Assembly: GCF_017357245.1 (NCBI RefSeq)
Contig: NZ_CP071616.1
Location: 124,001 to 188,000, forward strand
DNA from: Rhizobium bangladeshense
GTDB taxonomy: Bacteria; Pseudomonadota; Alphaproteobacteria; Rhizobiales; Rhizobiaceae
DNA length: 64,000 nt
Direction: 5' to 3'
Shown: in pieces, positions 44,221 to 52,082 of the stretch
Position numbering within the stretch: the stretch's first letter is position 1
Layout: each line of letters starts with the position of its first letter
The notes under the pieces: model-generated
The model's database searches: none
What the model was told of the DNA's origin: nothing
The model's input: only the letters and a program-made list of their open reading frames with translations
Position numbers and translations under genes: made by a program

Positions 44221-45767
44221 GCACGATCCGCGACACGCCGCTCCCGCGACCCGGCAAGGCCGTCGGCATCGACACGATCGACATGACGATGCGTTTTGGC
44301 AGTTTCACCGCCCTCGACCGTGTTTCGATCAAGGTGCCCTCGGGCTGCTTCCACGCCCTGCTCGGCGAGAACGGCGCCGGCAAGTCGACGCTTGTCAAAT
44401 GCATCATGGGCTTCTATCACGCGACGTCAGGTTCTCTCTCCGTCGACGGCCGCGAGGTGGCGATTTCCTCGCCCAAGGATGCGGCGAGTTACGGCCTCGG
44501 CATGGTCTATCAGCACTTCACGCTGGTCCCTTCGCTGACCGGTGCCGAAAACCTTGTCATCAGCCGCGCGGAAGTCCCCGCTTTCATCAATTGGGCCAAG
44601 GAACGAATGGATCTTTCCGCCTTCATGGAGCGGATGCCCTTCAAGATCCCGCTCGACCGGCCGGTGAGCGAACTGGCCGCCGGCGAGAAGCAGAAACTCG
44701 AAATTGTCAAGCAGCTCTATCTCGGCCGCTCCTTCCTTGTCCTCGACGAGCCAACCTCCGTGCTGACGCCTGCAGAAGCCGATGAGATCCTCGGTCTCGT
44801 GCGCGGGATGACAGAGCGTGGTGAACTGACCGCGCTGATGATTTCCCACAAGTTCCACGAGGTGACGAAGTTTGCCGATGCCGTTTCGGTCCTGCGTCGC
44901 GGCAAGCTTGTCGGCTCTGGAAAAGTCGGGGAACTCTCCACGGCCGAGATGGCCGCGATGATGATCGGCGACGTCAAGCTCGCCGAGCTCGACACCCGCA
45001 TCCCCGTCCCGGAGGACGCCAAGCCGGTCCTCAAGGTGGAGCAGGTCAGGGCGCCCGACCGCTCGGGTCTCAAGACCATCGAAATCAAAAATCTCATGGT
45101 CCGCTCTGGCGAGATCGTCGGCATTGCCGGCATATCAGGCAATGGTCAGAAGGAACTGACTGAGATCCTCGCCGGCCAGCGGCCGACCGATACCGGCCGT
45201 GTCAGCGTTAAGGGCGAGACGTACACGGCAACACGTCTGGAGACGCGCAAGAACAATGTCCGTTTTATTCCCGAGGAGCCGCTGCAGAACGCCTGCGCGC
45301 CACGGATGACGGTCAGCGAAAATCTCGCCTTCCGCACTTTCGATCTAAAAGCGGACGGCAAGGATGCCGTCTGGCTGAACAAGGCCAAAATGAAGAAGAG
45401 CGCCACCGCTCTGATTTCCGACTTCAAGGTGAAGACAGCCTCGTCTTCCTCGCCGATCGCGGCACTATCGGGCGGCAATGTGCAGCGCGCGGTGCTCGCC
45501 CGCGAGCTCACAGGCGAGGTTGACCTGCTGATCGTGTCCAATCCCTGCTTCGGCCTCGATTTCTCGGCAGTAGCCGAAATCCGCTCCCGGATCATGAAGG
45601 CGCGGAACGCTGGCACGGCTGTGCTGCTGCTTTCCGAGGATCTCGACGAACTGCTCGAGATGTCCGATCGGATCATGGTCATTTCCGAAGGCAAACTGGT
45701 CTACGAGACGCCGGCGCGCTCGGCGGATATCGGTGTGATCGGCGCCCATATGGCGGGGCATCACTGA
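44217..45767 (+). CDS. ABC transporter ATP-binding protein, two-domain (BMP/sugar type)
   Basis: A 516-residue fused ABC ATPase. The first half has Walker [33 protein letters not shown] and [11 protein letters not shown]. The second half is degenerate: [10 protein letters not shown] for Walker A and [16 protein letters not shown] for the signature, with [10 protein letters not shown] in place of a full Walker B. This pattern is usual for the RbsA/NupA group. It drives the two permeases at 40401 and 41531. ATG 44217 overlaps biuH and the stop overlaps the next ATG. Confidence 0.87.
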   Translation: MSTIRDTPLPRPGKAVGIDTIDMTMRFGSFTALDRVSIKVPSGCFHALLGENGAGKSTLVKCIMGFYHATSGSLSVDGREVAISSPKDAASYGLGMVYQHFTLVPSLTGAENLVISRAEVPAFINWAKERMDLSAFMERMPFKIPLDRPVSELAAGEKQKLEIVKQLYLGRSFLVLDEPTSVLTPAEADEILGLVRGMTERGELTALMISHKFHEVTKFADAVSVLRRGKLVGSGKVGELSTAEMAAMMIGDVKLAELDTRIPVPEDAKPVLKVEQVRAPDRSGLKTIEIKNLMVRSGEIVGIAGISGNGQKELTEILAGQRPTDTGRVSVKGETYTATRLETRKNNVRFIPEEPLQNACAPRMTVSENLAFRTFDLKADGKDAVWLNKAKMKKSATALISDFKVKTASSSSPIAALSGGNVQRAVLARELTGEVDLLIVSNPCFGLDFSAVAEIRSRIMKARNAGTAVLLLSEDLDELLEMSDRIMVISEGKLVYETPARSADIGVIGAHMAGHH

Positions 45768-46435
45768 TGGCGGAGATCAAGGCAGAACCCTTCGCCTTTC
45801 CGGCGAGGCATGATCAGCTCGCGCTCATCGTCATCGACATGCAGCGTGATTTCGCCGAGCCCGGCGGCTTTGGCGCCAGCCTCGGCAACGACGTCAGCCG
45901 CATCATGAGAATCGTGCCCGAAGTCAGACGCCTCATCCAGGGCTTCCGCTACGCCGGACTGCCGGTCATCCACACGATGGAATGCCACAGGCCCGATCTT
46001 TCGGATTTGCCGCCGGCAAAACGCGACCGCGGCAACCCTACACTCCGGATCGGCGACGAAGGCCCCATGGGTCGCATCCTCATCTCCGGCGAGCCCGGCA
46101 CGGCTATTCTGCCAGAGCTCGCTCCGGTAAAAGGCGAAGTGGTTATCGAAAAACCCGGCAAGGGCGCCTTCTACGCGACCGAGCTCGCGGAAGTGCTGCA
46201 GCAGAAGGGTATCACACAGCTGGTTTTCGCAGGTGTGACGACCGAAGTTTGCGTGCAGACCACCATGCGCGAAGCGAATGACCGCGGCTATGAGTGCCTG
46301 CTCGCCGAGGAGGCGACGGAAAGCTACTTTCCCGAATTCAAGGCCGCCGCCATCGCCATGATCCGCGCCCAGGGCGCGATCGTCGGCTGGACGGCCCGAG
46401 TCGACGATATACTGGAGAGCATCGCCCATGCCTGA
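45767..46435 (+). CDS. Isochorismatase-fold hydrolase, candidate triuret hydrolase
   Basis: A 222-residue cysteine hydrolase related to BiuH, with triad Asp24 (IVIDMQRD), Lys129 (IEKPGKGAF) and Cys162 (TTEVCVQT). The pairing of a BiuH with a close paralogue in one operon recalls the triuret hydrolase (TrtA) and biuret hydrolase pair described for some bacteria; a ureidoacrylate-type activity is the alternative. Its ATG overlaps the ATPase stop by one base and its stop overlaps the cupin gene by eight bases. Confidence 0.75.
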   Translation: MAEIKAEPFAFPARHDQLALIVIDMQRDFAEPGGFGASLGNDVSRIMRIVPEVRRLIQGFRYAGLPVIHTMECHRPDLSDLPPAKRDRGNPTLRIGDEGPMGRILISGEPGTAILPELAPVKGEVVIEKPGKGAFYATELAEVLQQKGITQLVFAGVTTEVCVQTTMREANDRGYECLLAEEATESYFPEFKAAAIAMIRAQGAIVGWTARVDDILESIAHA

Positions 46436-46781
46436 AACCACACGCGAACTGCTCACAGCAGGCGGTTGGAAGGATCTGGAATTCGGTCCGTTTCGCGATC
46501 AGGTGACCATCCACTGGATCCGACCTTTCGCCGACGACCAGCCAGGCGTGGCGCTCCTGAAATACGAAGCCGGCGCGGGTGTTCCCCGCCATCGGCATGA
46601 GGGGCTCGAAACCATTCTCGTGCTCGACGGCGTGCAATCGGATGAAGCGGGCGATTACGGCCGCGGCAGCTACGTCGTCAACGCACCCGGTACCGAGCAT
46701 TCCGTCTGGAGCGACACCGGCTGCGTCGTGCTCATCCAATGGGATCGGCCTGTCAAAATGTTGGAACAGGAGGCAGTGTGA
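46428..46781 (+). CDS. ChrR-type cupin protein
   Basis: A 117-residue cupin: [21 protein letters not shown] holds the HxH and Glu metal ligands, and GTEHSVWS the last His. The spacing resembles the C-terminal cupin of ChrR anti-sigma factors, but the zinc-binding anti-sigma domain is absent. It may be an isomerase, metal-dependent hydrolase or sensor of the pathway. It is the last gene of the biuret operon and overlaps its upstream neighbour. Confidence 0.75.
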   Translation: MPETTRELLTAGGWKDLEFGPFRDQVTIHWIRPFADDQPGVALLKYEAGAGVPRHRHEGLETILVLDGVQSDEAGDYGRGSYVVNAPGTEHSVWSDTGCVVLIQWDRPVKMLEQEAV

Positions 46782-46789
46782 AGCGGGCG

Positions 46790-46873
46790 ATTGCGCCTCC
46801 GCAAACCGGCTGTCGTCGGCGCCAGTGCGCGATGAAGACTCCGCCGGCGTTCGCTCCGGCGCGCAGGCGCAAT
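46790..46873 (+). terminator. Possible long stem-loop at the end of the biuret operon
   Basis: ATTGCGCCT (46790-46798) pairs with AGGCGCAAT (46865-46873), with GC-rich self-complementary sequence between. It follows the cupin stop and precedes the convergent LysE remnant. No T tract. Confidence 0.3.
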
Positions 46874-46883
46874 AGCCGCATGT

Positions 46884-47512
46884 TCATCCGCCAAGAGCGC
46901 TGAACGTCAGCACGGCGGAGAATGCGACGAGGGTCGCGGAGCCGCACCGCCGGGCAAATGACGGCATTCGTTTCTCACGTCCGAGCATGACCCTGCCGAT
47001 CGACAGCCAGATGGAGGACACTGCCAGGACCGCGGATGCGAGAATGGCGATAGATTCCGTCGCGGGCACCTCCTCGGTGGGAGGGACCATCGTCACTGCG
47101 ATGATAAGGGCTTTGGGATTCAACAGCGTAGTAACGGCCAGCTGCCGCGCGCTCACGGCCTCGGCTCGGCTAGATCCGAGGCTCCAGAGCCGGAGCGCCA
47201 GGTACAGCACCCAGGTCGCCGAGAGAAGTTTGACGCCTTGCGAAACCAGCGGGTGGTCGTGGAAAAAGAACCGGCCAGACTGGATGCTGGAAGGACGATC
47301 GCAAGATATGCGGTCAGAACAGTGACGAGCAGCGCGGCCGCGCGTCCAAAGGTCAGACCCTGAGATGCCATTGCCAAAACGGTGTTGGTCGGCCCAGGCA
47401 GGATGAGAAGCGTGAAAACGCCCGCTGCAAAAGGCAGAAGATGCACTGCTAAAGTCTCCGGTTTCGCCCGCTTCTTGCACGGCCGCTCGTTCCAGTCGTT
47501 GATGAAAATCAT
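46884..47512 (-). pseudogene. LysE/RhtB-family exporter with a frameshift
   Basis: The N-terminal half (LLPFAAGVFTLLILPGPTNTVL and on to ASSLAG) lies in one frame and the rest (VKLLSATWVLYLALRLWSLG through VAFSAVLTFSALGG) in another. Adding one base to the A run at 47263-47267 (a T run on the coding strand) restores a roughly 209-residue LysE-type amino-acid exporter with PGP motif. The break is either true gene decay or a homopolymer sequencing error; the downstream half is well preserved, which slightly favours error or a recent event. Confidence 0.75.
47263..47267 (-). other. Frameshift site in LysE gene
   Basis: Run of five A on the plus strand where one more base would join the two LysE frames. 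Confidence 0.6.
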
Positions 47513-47574
47513 TTTGCGTCCGGAACAATCCTGGTGCCCGGACATTTTAAATTGTTAGCTCTGAGGTGGGCGCT

Positions 47575-47778
47575 ATGCCTTGCATGATCAGGTTCATGCT
47601 CACTCGGTTTGCCGCGGGATTCGCCATTGGTTGCACCGTGGGACTAGTCATTTGCCAGCAAGCGTTTCCTGCGATGGGTGCAGTTGAGAGCTATCTCGTG
47701 CATGGCCTCTTCATCTACTTTTTTGCGAGCACCATAGGCATGGGTTACCTCGCAACCGCTCTCCTCCTGGAAGAATAG
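47575..47778 (+). CDS. Small two-span membrane protein
   Basis: A 67-residue protein with two hydrophobic segments, AAGFAIGCTVGLVICQQAF and HGLFIYFFASTIGMGYLATAL, and no charged domain of note. GAGGT lies upstream of ATG 47575. Small proteins with this layout are frequent hypothetical genes in Rhizobium. It stands alone. Function unknown. Confidence 0.6.
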   Translation: MPCMIRFMLTRFAAGFAIGCTVGLVICQQAFPAMGAVESYLVHGLFIYFFASTIGMGYLATALLLEE

Positions 47779-48075
47779 TGCCGCAGGGAGCCGGACGCCC
47801 GCCATCATGCCGCGTCCTGCCCAGGTTCGAAGTCGGCGGGATCCGTAAACCGCAGCTGCATCGGCCGGCCGGGCGACGGAGAGCGCGGAAGAGGGAACGA
47901 ATGTTCGATTTCGCGATGGTGATCCGTTCTCTCCGTGCTAGCAGAAGCCAACAACTCGTTCTTGTGAAATGGCGGCTTGCCGGTCAGGGACTATGACCAG
48001 GGCCGGTGTCTTGTCGCTGCTCGCTCGCGAGCGGCTGGCTGATCGCAATCGGTATGCGCATTTTTCCCTGTATGC
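47779..48075. other. Intergenic, nothing recognised
   Basis: About 300 bases between the small membrane protein and the hemA stop; short frames only. Confidence 0.5.
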
Positions 48076-49290
48076 TCAGGCAACCATTCGCGCCAGCGCG
48101 CAGCGCGACCAGAGCGAATGCAGGGCGTCGACGAGATGGGCGATGTCGGCGTCGGAGTGCAACGGCGTCGGGGTGATGCGCAGCCGCTCGGTCTTCTTCG
48201 GCACGGTGGGATAGTTGATCGGCTGGACGTAGACGCCGCAATTGTCAAGCAGCAGGTCGGAGATCCATTTGCACTTGGCCGCATCGCCGACCAGCACCGG
48301 CACGATATGGCTGGGATTGTGCATATGCGGAATGCCACGCTGGTCGAGCAGCGAGCGCAGCCTGCGCACCCGGTCCTGATGGCGGGCGCGCTCGAACTGG
48401 CTGACTTTCAGATGCTGGATCGAGGCGACCGCACCGGCGGCCAATGCCGGCGGCAGCGCCGTGGTGAAGATGAAGCCGGAGGCGAAGGAGCGGATGAAAT
48501 CGCACAGCGCCGCGGAAGCAGCGATATAGCCGCCCATCACGCCGAAGGCCTTGCCGAGCGTGCCCTCGATGACCGTCAGCCGGTCCATCAGCCCCTCGCG
48601 CTCGGCAATGCCGCCGCCGCGCGGGCCGTACATGCCGACCGCATGCACCTCGTCGAGATAGGTCATCGCGCCGTATTTGTCGGCCAGGTCGCAGATCTCC
48701 CGGATCGGGGCGATGTCGCCGTCCATCGAATAGACGCTCTCGAAGGCGATCAGCTTCGGCGCCTTCGGATCGGCGGCCGCAAGCTTGGCTTCGAGATCGG
48801 CGACGTCATTGTGCTTCCAGATCACCTTGTCGCATTTGGCATGACGGATGCCCTCGATCATCGAGGCATGGTTGAGCGCATCGGAGAAGATGATCAGGCC
48901 GGGGATTTTCGCGCCGAGCGTACCGAGTGCGGCCCAGTTGGAGACATAGCCGGAGGTGAAGATCAGTGCTGCTTCCTTGCCGTGCAGATCGGCAAGCTCC
49001 CGCTCGAGCAGGACGTGGTAATGGTTGGTGCCAGAGATATTCCGGGTGCCTCCCGCACCCGCGCCACAGTGGTCGATGGCGCTCTTCATCGCCTCGATCA
49101 CCTTCGGGTTCTGGCCCATGCCGAGATAGTCGTTGGAGCACCAGACCGTGACTTCCTGCTCGCCATTCGCGGTATGGCGCGTCGCGCGCGGAAAGTTGCC
49201 GCGGCGACGTTCGAGATCGGCAAAAACGCGGTAGCGGCCCTCGGCATGAAGCCCGTCCAGCTCGTTTTTGAAATACGCTTCGAAATCCAT
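48076..49290 (-). CDS. hemA: 5-aminolevulinate synthase
   Basis: A 404-residue PLP enzyme of the alpha-oxoamine synthase family that condenses glycine and succinyl-CoA, the alphaproteobacterial route into haem. [39 protein letters not shown] (Asp213) and the PLP Lys247 in GTLGKAFG are all present. ATG 49290 gives the usual MDFEAYF start. Two FixK/FNR-type boxes lie upstream (49342 and a weaker one at 49396), linking haem supply to the low-oxygen cytochrome oxidase genes nearby. Confidence 0.95.
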   Translation of the reverse strand: MDFEAYFKNELDGLHAEGRYRVFADLERRRGNFPRATRHTANGEQEVTVWCSNDYLGMGQNPKVIEAMKSAIDHCGAGAGGTRNISGTNHYHVLLERELADLHGKEAALIFTSGYVSNWAALGTLGAKIPGLIIFSDALNHASMIEGIRHAKCDKVIWKHNDVADLEAKLAAADPKAPKLIAFESVYSMDGDIAPIREICDLADKYGAMTYLDEVHAVGMYGPRGGGIAEREGLMDRLTVIEGTLGKAFGVMGGYIAASAALCDFIRSFASGFIFTTALPPALAAGAVASIQHLKVSQFERARHQDRVRRLRSLLDQRGIPHMHNPSHIVPVLVGDAAKCKWISDLLLDNCGVYVQPINYPTVPKKTERLRITPTPLHSDADIAHLVDALHSLWSRCALARMVA

Positions 49291-49341
49291 CATATGCTCC
49301 CTTTGCACGTCAAGCGATACATCGGGGCAGCCGGCCGGTGT

Positions 49342-49355
49342 TTGATCTCCGTCAA
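49342..49355 (-). promoter_or_regulatory. FixK/FNR box upstream of hemA
   Basis: TTGATCTCCGTCAA matches TTGAT-N4-ATCAA at nine of ten positions, about 52 bases before the hemA start. Confidence 0.7.
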
Positions 49356-49395
49356 GTTCGGCGCAAGTTGCTTCCTTTCGCGGAGGTCGTGGTAT

Positions 49396-49409
49396 TTGCT
49401 TTCCATCAA
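49396..49409 (-). promoter_or_regulatory. Second weaker FixK/FNR-like box upstream of hemA
   Basis: TTGCTTTCCATCAA matches the consensus at nine of ten positions, 41 bases further upstream of the first box. Confidence 0.4.
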
Positions 49410-49541
49410 AGAGGAAGCACGCGGCGGGTCAGGAGCTCCCGTGTCAAGCAGGGAAGTTGGCAGATGGCTTGCTCAATCTTGGCACAACGGGCAAGGCTCT
49501 TGTCATTTGCTCGTGATGGTCCGCCGATACGGCCCGAGCCT

Positions 49542-50219
49542 TCAATCCTGGCTGCGAACAGGAGAAACCAGCAGACAATCCTTATAGCCGGCAATTCCGC
49601 CAAGGCCTTCGACGAGTACCTTGACCGCCCTGCGCTTAAGTTCGGATTCCACCTGACCGCCAACCGTCACCTGCCCGTTCAGGACGGACACCTGGACTTT
49701 TTGCGGCGTGAGACCGAGATCTGATCTCAACCGGGTGCGCACTGCCAGCGTGATGGCCTCGTCTCCCCGCGGCAACAGGGCCGTCGGCGCCTCGGCGATG
49801 ACGCTCAGGATGTCCCGTCGGCTGACGATCCCGACCAGTCGTTCGTCTTCGACGATGGGTAGCCGTTTGATGCGATGCACCTGCAGGCTTTCGGCGATGT
49901 CGGAGACTTCGCTATCCGGCCGGGCGACGATGACGTCCTGGGACATGACGTCGGCGACACACCATCCGTTGCTGCCAATATAGCGTTCGAGATCGATTTC
50001 GGAGATCAATTCCGGCGCGCGCGCCGGACGGGGAGAAAAGCGAACCTCCCGGCGTAAAAGCAGATCGCCCTCCGTGACCATGCCGCAGATACGGCCGTGG
50101 TCGTCAACGACAGGAAGGCCGCTGACGTGGTTTTGCAGCATCGTCGTGACGGCATGGCGCACGCTGACCGATGGGCTGATCGACACCACATTTGTCGTCA
50201 TTATATCCCTTGCTTGCAT
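49542..50219 (-). CDS. CBS-pair and BON domain protein
   Basis: A 225-residue cytoplasmic protein. Two CBS repeats are visible (MTTNVVSISPSVSVRHAV with GLPVVDDHGRICGMVTEGDLL, and MSQDVIVARPDSEVSDIAE with RLPIVEDERLVGIVSRRDIL), followed by a BON domain with VQVSVLNGQVTVGGQVES. CBS pairs sense adenosyl ligands; BON domains bind membranes or proteins. A perfect FixK/FNR box lies 65 bases upstream, so it belongs to the microaerobic regulon. GAGG precedes ATG 50219. Function unknown. Confidence 0.85.
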   Translation of the reverse strand: MQARDIMTTNVVSISPSVSVRHAVTTMLQNHVSGLPVVDDHGRICGMVTEGDLLLRREVRFSPRPARAPELISEIDLERYIGSNGWCVADVMSQDVIVARPDSEVSDIAESLQVHRIKRLPIVEDERLVGIVSRRDILSVIAEAPTALLPRGDEAITLAVRTRLRSDLGLTPQKVQVSVLNGQVTVGGQVESELKRRAVKVLVEGLGGIAGYKDCLLVSPVRSQD

Positions 50220-50283
50220 GGTCGCTGCCTCACTGATCATGATTATTCTTGGGACATGCTAGAGGCCGGCCGGTCATGCCGCT

Positions 50284-50297
50284 TTGATTTTCATCAA
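50284..50297 (-). promoter_or_regulatory. FixK/FNR box upstream of the CBS-BON gene
   Basis: TTGATTTTCATCAA is a perfect TTGAT-N4-ATCAA site. Confidence 0.8.
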
Positions 50298-50462
50298 ACT
50301 GTTCGTGGCCGCCCGTCACATTCGCTACAGCTCGGCTTCCTGCGGATCTATCGGTGACCGAACGGCACGATGACGAGCAGAGGCGCCATCAAGAGACTGA
50401 AGGTCACATCGAAGAAGGGCGCCCGACCGAGTTCTTGTCGCGGTTAGGGCCGATCTCGATGA

Positions 50463-50960
50463 TTATGGCGTCGCTTTCGCCTCCTGCCCCTGTCCCGGAT
50501 TTTGGCTCTGCCCCCGCCCCTGGCCTTCCTGCCACAGCCCCTGCTGCTTCAGTTTGTCGGCCACCTCCTTCGGCATATAGGTCTCGTCATGCTTGGCAAG
50601 CACGGTATCGGCAGTAAAGACGTTACTGCCGGCGGCAAACACGCCCTCGGTAACGACGCCCTGGCCCTCGCGGAACAGATCGGGGAGGATGCCGGTATAT
50701 TTGACCTTCACCGCATTGGCGCTGCCGTCGGTGACGGAAAACTCCACCGTCGAACCGGCGCCGCGCACGACGCTGCCCTCACCCACCAGACCACCGAGCC
50801 GGATGCGGGTCTCCGGCGCCACCGGCGTCTTGGCAAGATCGCCAGGCATGTAGAAATACGCCACAGACTGGCTGAAGGCGAACATCACCAATAACACCGC
50901 CGCAAGGATGAAACTCATCCCGCCTGCAATCACCACAAGGCGCTTCTGCTTGCGCGTCAT
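50463..50960 (-). CDS. ccmE: Cytochrome c maturation haem chaperone CcmE (lone paralogue)
   Basis: A 165-residue CcmE: a short cytoplasmic start, one membrane anchor ([22 protein letters not shown]), an OB-fold with [14 protein letters not shown], and the haem-binding motif [12 protein letters not shown] with His124 and Tyr128. It carries haem in the periplasm for transfer to apocytochromes c. The remaining ccm genes are absent, so this is an extra copy beside the fix genes, presumably serving FixO and FixP. The C-terminal tail is Gln/Gly rich. A FixK/FNR-like box lies 219 bases upstream. Confidence 0.9.
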   Translation of the reverse strand: MTRKQKRLVVIAGGMSFILAAVLLVMFAFSQSVAYFYMPGDLAKTPVAPETRIRLGGLVGEGSVVRGAGSTVEFSVTDGSANAVKVKYTGILPDLFREGQGVVTEGVFAAGSNVFTADTVLAKHDETYMPKEVADKLKQQGLWQEGQGRGQSQNPGQGQEAKATP

Positions 50961-51178
50961 TGCAAATCTCCTGCAGCTGTCGTGTGCTTAACTCCGCCAC
51001 ACCGCCATGGAAAAATCGCCGCGCGACTTCGGCACGGGCATTCGCACTCGTTGCCGCCGAGGTGGTCGGCAAGTGGATAAGGAAGGATAGCGATGACGCG
51101 TCGCGGCGAACACAATAGGGACAGCATGACATCGAGGTGCCATTTACCCAAAGCTTGGTGGAGCTGGCGATCCCCACA

Positions 51179-51192
51179 TTGATGCCGGTCAA
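51179..51192 (-). promoter_or_regulatory. FixK/FNR-like box upstream of ccmE
   Basis: TTGATGCCGGTCAA matches nine of ten consensus positions. It lies between the Crp-family gene and ccmE, which could give ccmE its own promoter. Confidence 0.55.
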
Positions 51193-51225
51193 ATTGCGCC
51201 GCGCTTTTCCGGCTGGTTGACAACG

Positions 51226-51891
51226 TCAGCATGCCTTCCGCAACAGATCGACACTGTCGACCAGCACTACCTTGCCTCTGACTTCTACACCTGCGGGAAC
51301 GAGCGCCGCGAATGCCCGCGACAGGGCTTCGGGCGCGAGCCCCAATTTTCCGGCCAGAATTCTCTTCCGGTAAGGCAGGCGAAACGTAACCTGCGAGGCC
51401 GAGGCCGGGCATCGGCTCACGAGATAGTTCGCGACACGTTGCGCGGCGGTGTGCAACCGGTCCCCCGCAATGCAATCCATGGCGCCGAGCAGGTGCCGGG
51501 TCATAATACGCATGATGTTGCGATGAATGATGGGGTGCCGGTCGGCGAGTGTCCGCAGGTCCGAAAGTTCGAACAACGCCACCTCCGCTCCGTCGGCGGA
51601 CCAGGCGCTGTATGCGTAGGCGCCGCCACCCGACAGAAGATATTCGCCGAAGGTGTCGCCGCACTCGCAGACATAGATATCTGCCTCGCGCCCGGCGGAT
51701 TCGGATTTCGAAAGCCGGACGAACCCGCTCATCACGCAATAGACGAACGACGCCGGCTCGCCTTCGGCGATGATCCGCTCATCCGGCGCGAAGGTTTCAA
51801 ACCGGGCCGTGGCGGCCAGTTCCTCTATCGTCGCCTCGTCGAGGCCGTCGAACAGGTCAGACCGCAAGAGTACGGGGTTTTTCGCAAGCAT
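51226..51891 (-). CDS. Crp/Fnr-family transcriptional regulator
   Basis: A 221-residue Crp/Fnr regulator: cyclic-nucleotide-like beta barrel (LFDGLDEATIEELAATARF, VYCVMSGFVRLSKSE), dimer helix, then a helix-turn-helix KRILAGKLGLAPEALSRAFAAL with the Glu-xx-Ser-Arg recognition pattern. It lacks the N-terminal cysteine cluster of oxygen-sensing Fnr; the layout resembles the DNR/NnrR or FixK groups. I prefer ATG 51891, with AAGGAAG just upstream, over ATG 51927, which overlaps the fixS stop but has no ribosome site. It is the fifth gene of the fixGHIS transcription unit. Confidence 0.82.
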   Translation of the reverse strand: MLAKNPVLLRSDLFDGLDEATIEELAATARFETFAPDERIIAEGEPASFVYCVMSGFVRLSKSESAGREADIYVCECGDTFGEYLLSGGGAYAYSAWSADGAEVALFELSDLRTLADRHPIIHRNIMRIMTRHLLGAMDCIAGDRLHTAAQRVANYLVSRCPASASQVTFRLPYRKRILAGKLGLAPEALSRAFAALVPAGVEVRGKVVLVDSVDLLRKAC

Positions 51892-51923
51892 CGATCTTCC
51901 TTTCGTTTTGGCCTGTCTGCGAT

Positions 51924-52082
51924 TCATGATTTGTTGCGATCGGTTTCGTCGTCGGCGAGAATTCGCCAGGCGGCTCCTTCAAGGTCGTCGTACTGGCCGC
52001 TCTTCAGCGACCATAGGAACGCCAGGAGCCCTATGCCTCCCATCAGGAGCGCGATCGGTATCAGATAGATCAGCATATTCAT
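51924..52082 (-). CDS. fixS: Cytochrome cbb3 oxidase maturation protein FixS/CcoS
   Basis: A 52-residue protein with one membrane segment (LIYLIPIALLMGGIGLLAFLWSL) followed by SGQYDDLEGAAWRIL, the CcoS hallmark. It is needed for insertion of copper and haem into FixN. Its ATG overlaps the fixI stop (ATGA), as is usual for this gene. It is easily missed because of its size. Confidence 0.92.
   Translation of the reverse strand: MNMLIYLIPIALLMGGIGLLAFLWSLKSGQYDDLEGAAWRILADDETDRNKS

Noticed and set aside
50779..51192. 137-codon minus-strand frame upstream of and overlapping ccmE
   Set aside because: It starts inside the FixK-like box, overlaps ccmE in another frame and matches nothing; the early Cys-rich part is suggestive but not enough.
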